Shown here one piece after another: positions 31,752-43,625 of a stretch of 64,000 bases of DNA. Origin of the DNA: Bartonella australis AUST/NH1 (GTDB taxonomy: Bacteria; Pseudomonadota; Alphaproteobacteria; Rhizobiales; Rhizobiaceae). The DNA lies in NCBI RefSeq assembly GCF_000341355.1, contig NC_020300.1:1288501-1352500 (forward strand). The letters run 5' to 3'. The notes under the pieces are model-generated. The model was not told where the DNA came from and ran no database searches. It was given only the letters and a program-made list of their open reading frames with translations. The translations under genes and the position numbers were made by a program. Positions within the stretch are counted from its first letter, which is position 1; each line of letters begins with the position of its first letter.

Positions 31752-31902
31752 GGATTTTCAAAAATAAGAGGTAATGAATAGCGAGAAGCTTTTGTCTTTT
31801 TGAGTCCTAATAGAAAATTGTAAATTTTCTTGTTTTTTGGGAAAAGAGTAGCAATAAGCGGGCTTAAATCTATCAAACCGGGGGAACGCTAAGAAGGAAT
31901 AT

Positions 31903-32453
31903 ATGGGGTATGTGATTATAGCGGGGATCGCTTTGGGCATATTGTATTTCCTCGTGTCTAGGGGAAATGCTGCGCAATTCAAGAAGGTTTATCATGCTGC
32001 ATAACGGGGGAATGCAGATGCACAGTGCAATTTAAGCTTGATGTATAATCAAGGGAAAAGTTTAGCATAAGATTATGCTGAAGCTTTCAAGTGGTATCAG
32101 CTTGCCGCAAAACAGGGTCAGGCAAACGCTCAATCTGCTTTGGGGCGATGTATGATTACGGCCAAGGTGCAGCACAGGATTATCCTGAGGCCGTCAAATG
32201 GTATCAGCTTGCTGCCCAACAAGGTCATGCGTTAGCACAACATAATTTAGGCATAATACATCGTGACGGTCTGGGCGCCGCACAAAATTATGAAGCAGCC
32301 TATATGTGGAGTATAGTAAGCCTGTCTCAGCAACAGAATTTCCGCACTTTAAGATTGAGAGATCATGTTGCCTCACAACTTTCGCAAAAACAAATTGCTC
32401 GTGCCCAAAAGGCCACGCAATTATGCATAAATTCTGATTACAAAAATTGCTAG
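31903..32453 (+). pseudogene. Decayed Sel1-repeat (TPR-like) protein
   Basis: The frame opens at ATG 31903 with AAGGAA upstream and a membrane-anchor start (MGYVIIAGIALGILYFLVS). Sel1 repeats follow (YAEAFKWYQLAAKQGQANAQSALG), with TAA stops at 32002 and 32068. A one-base deletion near 32145 throws the next repeat (AMYDYGQGAAQDYPEAVKWYQLAAQQGHALAQHNLG) into another frame, which runs to 32453. Intact Sel1 proteins of this size are usually signalling or host-interaction scaffolds. Here two stops and a frameshift make the gene inactive. Confidence 0.85.
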
Positions 32454-33143
32454 ATTTAGTAAGGAGGGGCATATTCATCGAGGGCCATTATATGTCTCAT
32501 TGAGCCGTATATGGGGGCTTTTTTTGAATTATATCGGCAATAAATTTGAGGAAAATCAAAGAGAAAATATTGTCACTTATTTTTTGTCTGCTCGATGTAT
32601 TTTTTCGGACAAATCGAGTCTGTTTGCGGTCAAATATTTGCAATAAAAAACAGGCAAGCGAGCGTATTTTTTTGAACCAATTCTCTTCGTGGAGAAGAGA
32701 GCCGTTAATAAACTACTATGCGCTATTTTTTTTGGAAAATCTCGATTTTAAGCTGATTTGTCCAATTTTTGCGCTCTTACGATCGATAGTATGGCAGCCC
32801 TCTGTCAAGCAGATATTTTTAATCTTAGTGCCACTCTTTAAAATAGATACCGCACCCTTCGCTTCAAAGATTTTTAATCTGCATAGCGTTGCCGCCGTCC
32901 ATCAATCTACGACCGTTAGCATTGTAAACCGCACCCGAAAAAGTGAGATTCTCGCTCTTTTGTGGCCACTCATGAGCGCATTCAAAACAAAGAAAAATAT
33001 CACTCTCTTCATAAGTATAAAGACCATCACATTAAAGGCACTTAGAGAGCTGATATATTTTTATTTCACTTTTTGCCTGTAAAAATCACCCATAACGGAC
33101 GCGCAAAAGGGGGCCCCCCTTTTGCGTGCCATATATTCAAAAT
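32454..33143. other. Spacer, possible surface-protein relic
   Basis: A 178-codon plus-strand frame (32546-33082) has no family or ribosome site. The minus strand of 32800-32970 reads broken phrases such as LTFSGAVYNANGR and KGAVSILKSGTKIKN, reminiscent of beta-helix passenger sequence, with stops. An autotransporter relic is possible but weakly supported. Confidence 0.3.
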
Positions 33144-33749
33144 TTATTGTTCGCTAGGCTCTGTTTTAAGATTCTCTTCCGGAGCGCTTTCTGGAGAACT
33201 CTTCAGAGTATCTTCTGAAGCACTACCTGGAGCACTTTCTGTAGAATTCTTCAAGGCATCTTCTGGAGCAACACTACCTGGAGCGCTTTCTGGAGAATTC
33301 TTCGTAGCATCTTCTGGAATAACACTGCCCGGAGCACTTTCTGGAGAACTCTTCATAGCATCTTCTGGAGCAACACTATCTGGAGTGCTTTCCGCAGAAT
33401 TCTTCAAGGCATCTTCTGGAATAACACTACCCGGAGCGCTTTCTGGGGAACTCTTCAAAGCATCTTCTGGAGCAGCACTACCTGGAGCGCTTTCTGGAGA
33501 ACTCTTCAAGGCCTTTTCCAGAATATCGTTCACTGTGCTTTCTGGAATGCTCTTCAAGGTGTTTTCCGGAGTGCCTTCTGGAATATTTCCTGTGGTATCA
33601 TTTTCCGGGGTATTTACCGACGGCTTTTTATCTAAAGAATTTTCATTTCCTTTTTCTTGTTGCGCTTTATGTTTGTCTTCCGCGCTGCCACAACTGACTA
33701 CGGACAACGAAACGATCGAAATTATGCATAATAAAAGAAGTTTCTTCAT
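33144..33749 (-). CDS. Repeat-rich lipoprotein
   Basis: A 201-aa protein starting MKKLLLLCIISIVSLSVVSC, a lipoprotein signal with lipobox VVSC (Cys20). A charged linker follows, then about seven 17-residue repeats of the type DALKSSPESAPGSVxPE (residues 79-192). The composition is dominated by S, P, E, A and K, so the repeat part is probably extended and disordered. A strong GAGGGG ribosome site precedes the ATG at 33749. It is probably anchored in the outer membrane with the repeats exposed. No family is recognised. The opposite strand also carries a long frame (33073-33777), which I read as a by-product of the repeat. Confidence 0.8.
   Translation of the reverse strand: MKKLLLLCIISIVSLSVVSCGSAEDKHKAQQEKGNENSLDKKPSVNTPENDTTGNIPEGTPENTLKSIPESTVNDILEKALKSSPESAPGSAAPEDALKSSPESAPGSVIPEDALKNSAESTPDSVAPEDAMKSSPESAPGSVIPEDATKNSPESAPGSVAPEDALKNSTESAPGSASEDTLKSSPESAPEENLKTEPSEQ
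33177..33515 (-). repeat. 51-bp tandem repeat within lipoprotein gene
   Basis: About 6.5 units of a 51-bp repeat, each encoding 17 residues. One unit is 48 bp. Unit length is a multiple of three, so gain or loss of units keeps the frame. Confidence 0.85.
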
Positions 33750-34118
33750 CTTCCCCTCTTTCCAACATCCTGGATAAATTTCCCGAGATTGGGCTTTAAA
33801 TTTAAACTCTCCCCACTTTGGAAAGTGAGGATTTTGCTATACTCGGGCATAAACTAAATTATTCTAGTACATTCCTACTTTAATGAAGTAGATATTAACA
33901 GGCTACGTCGTTAACTCAAAAAATGAATTTAAGCAACAGAAGAGACTCTATTTCTTTAAGTATTTCCCTATAAAATCTTTAATATCAGTTTATCTTCTCT
34001 CTGCTAAAAATTATCTCTATACCTCGCCCACTGCCGAGAGGGCGCCCTCTATTGCATAAAACGAAAATTCATCAGAGAAACAAATATCGAGGCATATTTC
34101 AGAATAGATCGAAAATAT
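33750..34118. other. Spacer between lipoprotein and groEL genes
   Basis: Nothing recognised; AT-rich, no gene. The lipoprotein promoter must lie in its left half. Confidence 0.3.
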
Positions 34119-34141
34119 AAAAAAACGGGCCACTCGGCCCG
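34119..34141 (-). terminator. Rho-independent terminator of groESL
   Basis: Minus-strand stem CGGGCC/GGCCCG (34126-34141, 4-nt loop) is followed by a run of T (34119-34125). It sits 30 bp after the groEL stop. Confidence 0.9.
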
Positions 34142-34170
34142 CTTCTTTTTTTATTTGGTTTAAGAAGAGC

Positions 34171-35814
<1,644 letters not shown>

Positions 35815-35873
35815 TTAATTTCTCCTTGGAGTTATCTTAAGAATAGTACAAAATGAAATAATTGGGGAGCTAA

Positions 35874-36170
35874 TTACCCCAAAATTCCCATAATATCGGA
35901 CTCTTTCATAATTAAGAGTTCTTCACCATCAATCTTAACTTCAGTTCCAGACCATTTTCCAAACAGGATACGATCCCCTTCTTTAACTTCCGTAGGCACG
36001 CGCTTCCCGCTATCGTCGAGAGCACCATTGCCAACAGCGATCACTTCACCTTCTTGGGGTTTTTCTTTTGCTGTATCGGGGATAATGATCCCGCCAGCGG
36101 TCTTGTTTTCTGATTCAACCCGGCGAACGACAACACGATCGTGAAGCGGGCGGAATTTTATGTTAGCCAT
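35874..36170 (-). CDS. groES: Co-chaperonin GroES (10 kDa)
   Basis: A 98-aa protein, full length for the family. It starts [19 protein letters not shown], has the mobile-loop region [19 protein letters not shown], and continues with VIAVGNGA and [22 protein letters not shown]. It forms the lid of the GroEL chamber. First gene of the operon, with promoter and CIRCE directly upstream. Confidence 0.98.
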   Translation of the reverse strand: MANIKFRPLHDRVVVRRVESENKTAGGIIIPDTAKEKPQEGEVIAVGNGALDDSGKRVPTEVKEGDRILFGKWSGTEVKIDGEELLIMKESDIMGILG

Positions 36171-36218
36171 GTTCTAAATCCTTAAACTTAATATAATCGA
36201 ATTAATCTTAAGTTCTTG

Positions 36219-36245
36219 TTAGCACTCCTCTATTAAGAGTGCTAA
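36219..36245 (-). promoter_or_regulatory. CIRCE operator (HrcA site)
   Basis: Perfect TTAGCACTC-N9-GAGTGCTAA at 36219-36245, upstream of groES. By established knowledge it is bound by HrcA to repress groESL until heat shock. Confidence 0.97.
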
Positions 36246-36255
36246 CGCTGACCGG

Positions 36256-36284
36256 AATATAAAAATCTCGCTCTACAATGTCAA
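36256..36284 (-). promoter_or_regulatory. groESL promoter
   Basis: On the minus strand TTGACA (36279-36284) and TATATT (36256-36261) are separated by exactly 17 bp, a near-consensus housekeeping promoter. CIRCE lies just downstream, where HrcA can block initiation. Confidence 0.8.
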
Positions 36285-36407
36285 GGTTTCTTTCTGAAAT
36301 AATTATTCTCGACGCGCTTCTTGCTCTTGCCTCTTTTTTCTATTTTGCGCTATCTATTTTTTGCTATCTACCTTTTGATTAATAAGTGAACATAAAAGGA
36401 TTTTATT

Positions 36408-37796
36408 ATGGTTGAAACACGTCAAGAAACTGATAGTTTCGGAACGATTTCGGTGCGTCAAGACCGTTATTGGGGAGCGCAAACTGAACGTTCTCTGCAC
36501 AATTTTGATATTGGCACAGAAAAACAGCCTCTCGCTTTGATCTACGCTTTAAGCCTTGTTAAAAAGGCTGCCGCTCTTGTCAATATGGAAAAAGGGAAGC
36601 TTCCGCAGAATATAGGGCAAGCCATTATTACCGCTGCTGACGAAATATTGGCTGGCGCTTTTGATACGCATTTTCCACTCTCTGTTTGGCAAACAGGTTC
36701 TGGCACGCAAAGTAATATGAACGTCAATGAAGTGATTGCTAATCGTGCCAGCGTGCTTTTGGGGGGAACTCTTGGCAGTAAATCGCCCGTTCATCCTAAT
36801 GATCATGTGAATATGAGCCAATCATCTAACGATTCCTTCCCCACAGCACTTCATATTGCAACGACGCTGCAAACACGCCAACATCTTTTACCGATCCTTG
36901 ATGATCTTATCGCTGCTTTGCTGGAAAAAGAAAAAGAATTTGCAGACATTATTAAAATCGGACGCACCCACACCCAGGACGCAACACCTTTAACCCTCGG
37001 GCAAGAATTTTCAGGATATCGAGCCGCGCTAGAAGCCAACCGTCAACGAATTGAAAAAGCTCTCGATGATGTCCAAATGCTTGCCCAAGGAGGCACTGCT
37101 GTCGGAACGGGTCTCAATGCACCACACGGCTTTGATGTTGCATTCGCAAAAACAATGAGCACCCTCACGGGAATAACCTTCAAAACCGCCCACAATAAAT
37201 TTGAAGCTCTCGCCCATCATGGAGCTCTTGCGCATTTTCACGGAAGCTTAAATGCATTAGCTGCAGATCTTTTCAAAATTGCCAATGACATTCGTTTTTT
37301 AGGATCAGGACCACGTTCAGGCTTAGGAGAACTGGCCTTACCAGAAAATGAACCAGGTTCTTCTATTATGCCAGGAAAAGTCAATCCTACTCAATGCGAA
37401 GCATTGACTATGGTCGCCTGCCAGGTTTTTGGTAACCATACCAGCGTAACATTTGCTGCCAGCCAAGGCCATTTTGAACTTAATGTCTATAAGCCCGTTA
37501 TCGGTTATAATGTTCTACAGTCGCTCGGCCTTCTTGGTGATTGTATGCGCTCTTTTAACGTGCACTGCATCAAAGGGCTTCGTGCTAATCAAGATCATAT
37601 TCATGCTCTTATGGAACGCTCCCTTATGTTAGTGACGGCCCTCGCACCAGAAATTGGCTACGAAAAAGCGGCTGAAATCGCCAAAGCTGCCCATAAAAAT
37701 GGCACGACTTTGCGTACTGAAGCTTCAAAAGCTGGTGTTTCTGAGGCCGATTATAATCGCTTGGTTAATCCCGAAAAGATGACCCATCCACAATGA
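36408..37796 (+). CDS. fumC: Class II fumarate hydratase
   Basis: A 462-aa protein of the fumarase/aspartase superfamily. Visible motifs are [51 protein letters not shown] and the signature [15 protein letters not shown]. It interconverts fumarate and malate in the TCA cycle without an Fe-S cluster. The ATG at 36408 follows an AAAGGA site. It is convergent with pgm, with stops only 8 bp apart. Confidence 0.96.
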   Translation: MVETRQETDSFGTISVRQDRYWGAQTERSLHNFDIGTEKQPLALIYALSLVKKAAALVNMEKGKLPQNIGQAIITAADEILAGAFDTHFPLSVWQTGSGTQSNMNVNEVIANRASVLLGGTLGSKSPVHPNDHVNMSQSSNDSFPTALHIATTLQTRQHLLPILDDLIAALLEKEKEFADIIKIGRTHTQDATPLTLGQEFSGYRAALEANRQRIEKALDDVQMLAQGGTAVGTGLNAPHGFDVAFAKTMSTLTGITFKTAHNKFEALAHHGALAHFHGSLNALAADLFKIANDIRFLGSGPRSGLGELALPENEPGSSIMPGKVNPTQCEALTMVACQVFGNHTSVTFAASQGHFELNVYKPVIGYNVLQSLGLLGDCMRSFNVHCIKGLRANQDHIHALMERSLMLVTALAPEIGYEKAAEIAKAAHKNGTTLRTEASKAGVSEADYNRLVNPEKMTHPQ

Positions 37797-37804
37797 GAAA
37801 TTTC

Positions 37805-39433
37805 TTATGTTATAATATCGGGTTGTTCACGGCCTAAGTATTTTTTTATATTCAACAATTCAAGTGCCGCGCGTTGTAAAGGCTGGATCACCTTTTGCGG
37901 CTCTTGGTCGTGCTTGCATGGATCATTTTCATATTGCTCAAAATAAAGCCGTACTGTCGTGCCTTTTGTTCCAGTCCCGGATAAACGCACGACTATCCGC
38001 GCGTCATGATCAAAAAAAATACGCACTCCTTGCTGCATAGTAATAGTTTGATCAATCGGATCATGATAGATAAAATCATCCGCCTTTTTGACCGTCAACC
38101 CACCGATTTTGGTCCCTGCCTCCGGCAATTGTGCGCGCAATTGGTCCATCATTGCGTGAGCTTTTGGCGTATCAACTTCTTCATAATCGCAGCGTAAATA
38201 ATAAAAGCGCCCATAACGACGCCAATGCCGTTGGGCAATTTGTGCTACAGTTTCCCCCGTAGCAGCTAAAAGATTCAACCAAAATAATACGGCCCATAAA
38301 CCATCTTTTTCGCGCACATGGTTAGATCCCGTTCCAAAACTTTCCTCGCCGCAAAAGGTCACTTTTCCAGCATCCAAAAGTGTCCCAAAGAATTTCCATC
38401 CTGTTGGGGTTTCAAAACAATTTAACCCCTCTTCTTCGGCAACCCGATCAACAGCACGCCCCGTAGGCATAGAGCGCGCAATACCCGCAATGCCTTGCCT
38501 ATACCCTTTTATTAAAGGAGCATGAGCCGTCATAATAGCGAGGGAATCAGAAGGTGTAACAAATTGTTTGCGCCCAATAATAAGATTACGGTCACCGTCG
38601 CCATCAGAAGCCGCGCCAAGATCGGGCCCTCGGTCGGACATTAACAGACGGTAGAGATCTTTTGCATAAACTAAATTTGGATCTGGGTGACCTCCCCCAA
38701 AATCTGGTAATGGAACACTATTAATCACTGTTCCCTGAGGGAATCCCAAATGTTTTTCGAAAATTTCCTGCGCATAAGGTCCCGTCACTGCATGCATGGC
38801 ATCAAATCGCAAGGTTAAGCCTTTTGAAACGGCCTGAGCGATGCAATCAAAATCAAAAATTTCTTGCATTAAAGAGACATAATCAACCACAGGATCAATA
38901 ATTTCCACCTGCATGGACTCTATAACGGTTTTTGCCTCCACTTCTAAATCGATTTCTGGCGCCTCTACAATTTTATAAGAAGAAAGACGTTGCGACGTTG
39001 TAAAAATAGCATCGCACAGAGAATTGGGTGCTGGACCACCATTAGAAATGTTGTATTTTATACCGCAATCACCGTTCGGTCCGCCGGGATTATGGCTCGC
39101 CGAAAGGATAATACCACCATGAGCGTTATATTTGCGAATAAGATGCGAAACAGCAGGAGTAGACAAAATACCGCCTCGCCCCACTTTAACGTACCCCACA
39201 CCATTGGCAGCCGCCATTTTCAGCACAGTCTGGATGAGCGTGCGGTTTAAGTAGCGGCCATCACCCCCAAGAATTAACAATTTTCCCTCAAAGGACCCAA
39301 CATTATTGAAAATAGATTGAATGAAATTTTCTACATAGTGAGGTTGTTGAAAAACTGATACTTTTTTGCGCAAACCAGATGTTCCCGGTTTTTGATCATC
39401 AAAAGCCGTTGTCGAAACTGTCGTCACGGTCAT
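37805..39433 (-). CDS. pgm: Phosphoglucomutase (alpha-D-glucose)
   Basis: A 542-aa phosphohexomutase. The catalytic serine loop is GGIILSASHNPGGPNGDCGIKYN, the metal-binding DGDGDRN is in ASDGDGDRNLIIG, the sugar-specificity loop is CGEESFGTGSNH, and the phosphate-binding loop is RLSGTGTKGTTVRLY. It interconverts glucose-1-phosphate and glucose-6-phosphate. Length and GEESFG fit the eukaryotic-like bacterial Pgm. It converges on fumC. Confidence 0.96.
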   Translation of the reverse strand: MTVTTVSTTAFDDQKPGTSGLRKKVSVFQQPHYVENFIQSIFNNVGSFEGKLLILGGDGRYLNRTLIQTVLKMAAANGVGYVKVGRGGILSTPAVSHLIRKYNAHGGIILSASHNPGGPNGDCGIKYNISNGGPAPNSLCDAIFTTSQRLSSYKIVEAPEIDLEVEAKTVIESMQVEIIDPVVDYVSLMQEIFDFDCIAQAVSKGLTLRFDAMHAVTGPYAQEIFEKHLGFPQGTVINSVPLPDFGGGHPDPNLVYAKDLYRLLMSDRGPDLGAASDGDGDRNLIIGRKQFVTPSDSLAIMTAHAPLIKGYRQGIAGIARSMPTGRAVDRVAEEEGLNCFETPTGWKFFGTLLDAGKVTFCGEESFGTGSNHVREKDGLWAVLFWLNLLAATGETVAQIAQRHWRRYGRFYYLRCDYEEVDTPKAHAMMDQLRAQLPEAGTKIGGLTVKKADDFIYHDPIDQTITMQQGVRIFFDHDARIVVRLSGTGTKGTTVRLYFEQYENDPCKHDQEPQKVIQPLQRAALELLNIKKYLGREQPDIIT

Positions 39434-39649
39434 TGTGGCCCCTTTATATCTTCTTTTTTAACCCTTAGAGTGAACATCTGCCAAAGTCGATGATTAATTC
39501 TGCTTGACGTAAGCATGAAATATTTGCAAATTTACCTTGGTATATGGCTATCCACGGTGCATGTTTGAGCGCACTCGGTATATAGAGTACGTACTTGAAC
39601 ACAGAAGTTGTTTTAACCCATAACTCCCAGAACATACAGGAGCATAATT

Positions 39650-40174
39650 ATGATGAAAAAAAGAGTCCCCGACGTAACTTTCCGCACACGCGTGCGTGAC
39701 GAATCAGTTGGCGGGAGTAACCCTTACCGGTGGCAGGATGTTGACAGCAATGCGTATTTTAAGGGAAAACGGGTTATTCTTTTTTCTCTTCCTGGCGCGT
39801 TTACCCCTACTTGCTCAACCTTTCAGCTCCCCGATTTTGAAAAACTCTATGATGAATTTAAGCAAGCCGGCATTGATGAAATCTATTGCCTTTCCGTCAA
39901 TGATGCTTTCGTCATGAACGCATGGGGAAGACAGCAAGATATCAAAAATGTGAAACTAATCCCTGATGGTTCTGGTGAATTTACGCGCAAAATGGGAATG
40001 CTCGTCGCCAAAGATAATATCGGTTTTGGAATGCGGTCCTGGCGCTATGCTGCTGTGATTAATGACGGTGTCATCGAACAATGGTTTGAAGAAGAAGGCT
40101 TTTCAGATAACTGCACTGAAGACCCTTACGGCGTATCGTCACCACAAAATATTTTAAAAGCCCTTCGGGGATAA
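39650..40174 (+). CDS. Peroxiredoxin (Prx5 type)
   Basis: A 174-aa redoxin. The peroxidatic-cysteine motif is FSLPGAFTPTCSTFQLPDFE. SVNDAFVMNAWG and DGSGEFTRKMGMLV are typical of the Prx5/AhpE-like group, and a second cysteine in DNCTEDPYG could resolve the disulfide. It reduces hydrogen peroxide and organic peroxides in the cytoplasm with thioredoxin or glutaredoxin as donor. AGGAG stands 7 nt before ATG 39650. A terminator follows. Confidence 0.93.
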   Translation: MMKKRVPDVTFRTRVRDESVGGSNPYRWQDVDSNAYFKGKRVILFSLPGAFTPTCSTFQLPDFEKLYDEFKQAGIDEIYCLSVNDAFVMNAWGRQQDIKNVKLIPDGSGEFTRKMGMLVAKDNIGFGMRSWRYAAVINDGVIEQWFEEEGFSDNCTEDPYGVSSPQNILKALRG

Positions 40175-40195
40175 ATTTAAAAAATGACCTGCTCA

Positions 40196-40238
40196 AATGG
40201 CACAGATTTTCCCAGAAGGGGGAGGTTGTGCCATTTTT
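40196..40238 (+). terminator. Rho-independent terminator after the peroxiredoxin gene
   Basis: The stem AATGGCACA (40196-40204) with TGTGCCATT (40227-40235), plus an inner CCC/GGG segment, leads into TTTTT. It may also serve hisS arriving from the other side. Confidence 0.85.
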
Positions 40239-40286
40239 CGTAGGCGTTTGCGCCGTTTGTCAACTGTTTGAGAGGTAGCTAAGTGG

Positions 40287-41783
40287 CTAAAATTTTTGTG
40301 ATTTTTGAGCTGCCAAAATAGCCTGTACTGTTTCCACCAATTGATTTTCGTCAACAGTTACCTGGGCTGGTCGACTTTCGCGCCATGTTTGGTTATCTTT
40401 GATTTCACCTGCTAAGCGCGCACCTTCAACCAAATCTTTGATCTGAATTTTCCCTTCCTGGCGTTCTTGAGATCCCTGGATCACAACACAGGGTGCGTGG
40501 CGTCGATCCGCATATTTCATTTGTGCTTTCATACCCGACGCTCCTAAATATAATTCAGAACGAATGCCAGCGGAGCGCAATTGCATTACCATTTTTTGAT
40601 AACGCGCAATAACCTCAAGCTCTTTATCCATCACCAATACCACAACGGGCCCTATTGTTTCCTTCACGGGCAATCTTCCGAGATTTTGCAAAGCCGCTAT
40701 CAAGCGCGATACACCGATTGAAAACCCCGTCGCCGGAACATCTTCACCACGAAAGCGCGCGACTAACCCATCATAGCGCCCTCCCCCGCCAATTGATCCA
40801 AAAACAACTTTTTGTCCCTCGTCATTGAGAATATCAAAAAGCAACGCAGCTTCAAAAACAGGCCCTGTATAATATTCCAACCCTCGTACAACTGATGGAT
40901 CGATCTTGACGCGATGTTGGTAACCATTTTCAGAAAAGATCGCTTGCATTTCCTCGAGTTCACGCACCCCTTCAAGCCCCTGAACATTGTGCCCTACTAC
41001 TTTTTTAAGATTATCCAGTGTCTCTTCCGCCGTTTCTGCGCTTACAGAAATCAATGTGAGAATACGGTCAATATCTTGCTCGCCCAGCTCCGCTCCTTTG
41101 GTGAAATCACCGCTTTCATCCAAACGACCACGCCCCAAGAGCAAACGCACCCCTTCCGTCCCGAATTTATCCAGCTTATCAATTGCTCTCAGAACAGTTA
41201 AGCGTTTTTCAACCTGCCCGCTCCCTCCTAAACCAATGAGTTCTAGAACACCATCTAGAATTTTCCGGTTATTAAGGCGAATAACATAATCATGGAGCGG
41301 AATTCCTAATTTTTCTAAGCTATCCGCTGCCATCATGCAAATTTCTGCATCAGCTGCTACTGTTGGTGTCCCCACAATATCGGCATCAAATTGCGTAAAC
41401 TGCCGAAAACGCCCTGGCCCCGGCTTTTCATTACGAAAAACAAAGCCAAGGCGATAACTACGGTAAGGTTTTGGCAAAATTTCGAAATTCTCCGCGAAAT
41501 AACGCGCAAGAGGTGCTGTAAGGTCATAACGCAAAGACATCCATTGCTCATCATCATCGCGTAAAGAAAAAACGCCTGCGTTTGGCCGATCTGAATCGGG
41601 CAGAAACTTACCGAGAACATCAGTATATTCAAAAATCGGCGTCTCAAGCGCTTCAAAACCATAAAGCTCATAAACTTCACGAATCTGAGCAATCACTGTT
41701 TCAATTCCGTATAATTGTGCACTCGTTCGATCGACAAAACCGCGCGGTAAACGGGCTTTAGTTTTTTCTTGTTTTGTAACCAT
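40287..41783 (-). CDS. hisS: Histidyl-tRNA synthetase
   Basis: A 498-aa class II synthetase. [12 protein letters not shown] at the N-terminus leads to the catalytic core. Motif 2 is in [29 protein letters not shown], and the histidine-A region is [12 protein letters not shown]. Motif 3 is in [12 protein letters not shown]...[12 protein letters not shown], and a C-terminal anticodon-binding domain follows. It charges tRNA-His. Length fits the alphaproteobacterial form. Confidence 0.96.
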   Translation of the reverse strand: MVTKQEKTKARLPRGFVDRTSAQLYGIETVIAQIREVYELYGFEALETPIFEYTDVLGKFLPDSDRPNAGVFSLRDDDEQWMSLRYDLTAPLARYFAENFEILPKPYRSYRLGFVFRNEKPGPGRFRQFTQFDADIVGTPTVAADAEICMMAADSLEKLGIPLHDYVIRLNNRKILDGVLELIGLGGSGQVEKRLTVLRAIDKLDKFGTEGVRLLLGRGRLDESGDFTKGAELGEQDIDRILTLISVSAETAEETLDNLKKVVGHNVQGLEGVRELEEMQAIFSENGYQHRVKIDPSVVRGLEYYTGPVFEAALLFDILNDEGQKVVFGSIGGGGRYDGLVARFRGEDVPATGFSIGVSRLIAALQNLGRLPVKETIGPVVVLVMDKELEVIARYQKMVMQLRSAGIRSELYLGASGMKAQMKYADRRHAPCVVIQGSQERQEGKIQIKDLVEGARLAGEIKDNQTWRESRPAQVTVDENQLVETVQAILAAQKSQKF

Positions 41784-42344
41784 TATTTTTCTCTAACAGC
41801 AAATTTTCACGGATCATTGTGTCTATCTCATAGGAACGAGTGCTGCAATGACTTTATAACACAGCGGCCAAGTAGTAGCGCTGCAGCTGCATGGTAATGT
41901 CGCCGCGCTTTTGCCCTTCATAAGGCTCGATCTCCTTTTACCGATCGGAGCCCTAAACGCCGACATGCTCCCTCAAACTTCTCACTCTACATCATAATAT
42001 AATAGGTTAGCAGTTTTCCTGGGAGAAAATTTAAAGGTGCAAGACCTATTGTCTAATCTCAATTAAGAAACTTCCCCTTCCACTCAGCAGTGAAGCACAC
42101 GAGCGTGCAAACTGTATTGGGCAACATACCGCCGCTGGAAAAAATAGTCTGGCCCTATTTCCGGAAGGACGACCTAATCTATTTTGGAGGGATAGTCCTA
42201 CCCGTAGGGGGGAATGACCTGTACCTATTTCTGGAAGAACGTTCCAGCCTAACTTTGCATAACTTTTCGCATCCTAAACCACTTATTGGAACATAATTTT
42301 CCTCTGCGCATTTTATCCCCAGCATCATTCAAGGAGATATACAT
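41784..42344. other. Spacer with a hairpin
   Basis: No gene. An inverted repeat (GGCTCGATC at 41924-41932 with GATCGGAGCC at 41943-41952, one-base bulge) lies about 140 bp before hisS on its minus strand, without a T run. Two related phrases (CCTATTTCCGGAAGGACG near 42155 and CCTATTTCTGGAAGAACG near 42222) suggest a local duplication. Confidence 0.35.
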
Positions 42345-42347
42345 ATG
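42331..42347 (+). promoter_or_regulatory. Unusually strong ribosome-binding site
   Basis: AAGGAGATATACATATG is identical to the phage T7 gene 10 type leader. It decides the start at 42345. Confidence 0.7.
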
Positions 42348-43400
42348 GAAACGCGTATTCCAATAGACGCATCGTCAGACACTCATTTCGCAGGAAGCTT
42401 TGCACTGGAAACAGAGTATTCAACCGGCAACCAAAATATTTCATGGTCTGCTATTCTAGCCGGCTTCATTACCGCTGTCGCCATCTCAATCTGCTTTTCT
42501 TTTTTGGTCGCAGCTTTAGGCCTGGGGAAAATCGATCTCTCTTTTTCTGCTCCCTTCGAAGGGGCCCTAACATCAATGGGTATTGGTTCTATTGCTACCA
42601 TTATTCTTAGTCTTGCAGGTGGGGGCTTCGTGGCTGGACGTTTCGCAAAAGGAGCAGGAGCAGCTCACGGCTTTTTAACTTGGGCCCTCTTAACTCTTGC
42701 GGTAACACTGCAAGCTGCCCTGTTTCTTTCAGGCGCTGCCAATCTAGGTGCTCAAACTGTATCAGGCGCTGCTTCTTCTCTTAAAACAGGAGGACAGGCC
42801 ATCCTCTCCGCAACAAATTCTCAGTCTTTGGAGCGCTTGCTGGATGATCAAGTCAGCCCTGTGGCCGATTTTGATAAACTCCGTGGCGATTTACGCACAC
42901 TTCTGAACAAAAACGAGATCTCTGCTTTGGACCCTGAACGCCTGAACCAGGCCTATGAAGGAGCTCTTGGAGATATTCGGTCAGCTCTAACAGCTTTCAA
43001 AGATGACCCTTCTCATTACCGTACATATCTCAGAGACCTCGGTTCCAACCTTTCTGAGCGTGCACAAACCTTAAAGGCGTCTATCAACCGTAATGATATT
43101 GTTCGTACTCTCGTGAACGATGGCATGACCCAAGCTGAGGCTGAGCAAACAGCAGACCGCGCCATTCGTACTTATCAGGCTGCAAGAGAAAAAATTGAAC
43201 AGGCGATCGAAACACTAAGTGAGCAAACTGGCCATATTGAAACACTTGCCCAAAACGCTCAGACCGCCGCCAATAAAGCTATTGGGACAGCTTCAGCCAT
43301 TGGATGGTTGAGCTTCTTAGGTAGCCTCATTGGAGCTATCATCGCCAGCGTCTGTGGCTATTATGGTTATCAAAGCCGCCAAAATTATTTCATTTTTTGA
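42345..43400 (+). CDS. Membrane protein with coiled-coil middle (PhnA-like family)
   Basis: A 351-aa protein. Hydrophobic segments lie at about residues 33-58, 80-100 and 105-125, a long charged helical region spans about 160-310 (with QAEAEQTADRAIRTYQAAREKIEQAIETL), and a final membrane segment lies near 320-345. Glycine-rich helices (LAGGGFVAGRFAKGAGAAHG) are typical of a group of Rhizobiales proteins often labelled PhnA-like; no enzymatic motif is seen. The ribosome site is unusually strong. A terminator follows at 43428. Role unknown. Confidence 0.75.
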   Translation: METRIPIDASSDTHFAGSFALETEYSTGNQNISWSAILAGFITAVAISICFSFLVAALGLGKIDLSFSAPFEGALTSMGIGSIATIILSLAGGGFVAGRFAKGAGAAHGFLTWALLTLAVTLQAALFLSGAANLGAQTVSGAASSLKTGGQAILSATNSQSLERLLDDQVSPVADFDKLRGDLRTLLNKNEISALDPERLNQAYEGALGDIRSALTAFKDDPSHYRTYLRDLGSNLSERAQTLKASINRNDIVRTLVNDGMTQAEAEQTADRAIRTYQAAREKIEQAIETLSEQTGHIETLAQNAQTAANKAIGTASAIGWLSFLGSLIGAIIASVCGYYGYQSRQNYFIF

Positions 43401-43427
43401 AAATAGTTTGACCACCATCTACCCTCC

Positions 43428-43464
43428 AAAAAGGCTGCACAAACTGTGTGGCCTTTTTGGTTTT
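43428..43464 (+). terminator. Rho-independent terminator
   Basis: AAAAAGGC (43428-43435) pairs with GCCTTTTT (43451-43458), with an inner CACA/TGTG stem, followed by GGTTTT. It ends the membrane-protein transcript. Confidence 0.85.
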
Positions 43465-43625
43465 AAGATTTTCTCTCTATCGATCATGAAAAATAAGCTC
43501 ACAAGTCTTTCACTAAAGGATGTGAGCACAATTTCACTTCGCGACGGTCATTCTATCTCCTACAACCTTTGCGGCAGGCGTACAAAGCTCCGCACAGGTG
43601 CGCCCTTTTTAAGATCATATCTATC

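Noticed and set aside
33177..33515. CRISPR-like array
   Set aside because: Units are directly adjacent 51-bp coding repeats without unique spacers.
33073..33777. Plus-strand 234-codon frame of repeated SGALSGELFKASSG-like units
   Set aside because: It is the complement of the repeat lipoprotein gene; that strand has the ribosome site and lipoprotein signal.
42331..42347. Vector contamination suggested by the T7-like leader
   Set aside because: Surrounding DNA is ordinary chromosomal sequence with a Rhizobiales gene; no other vector parts.
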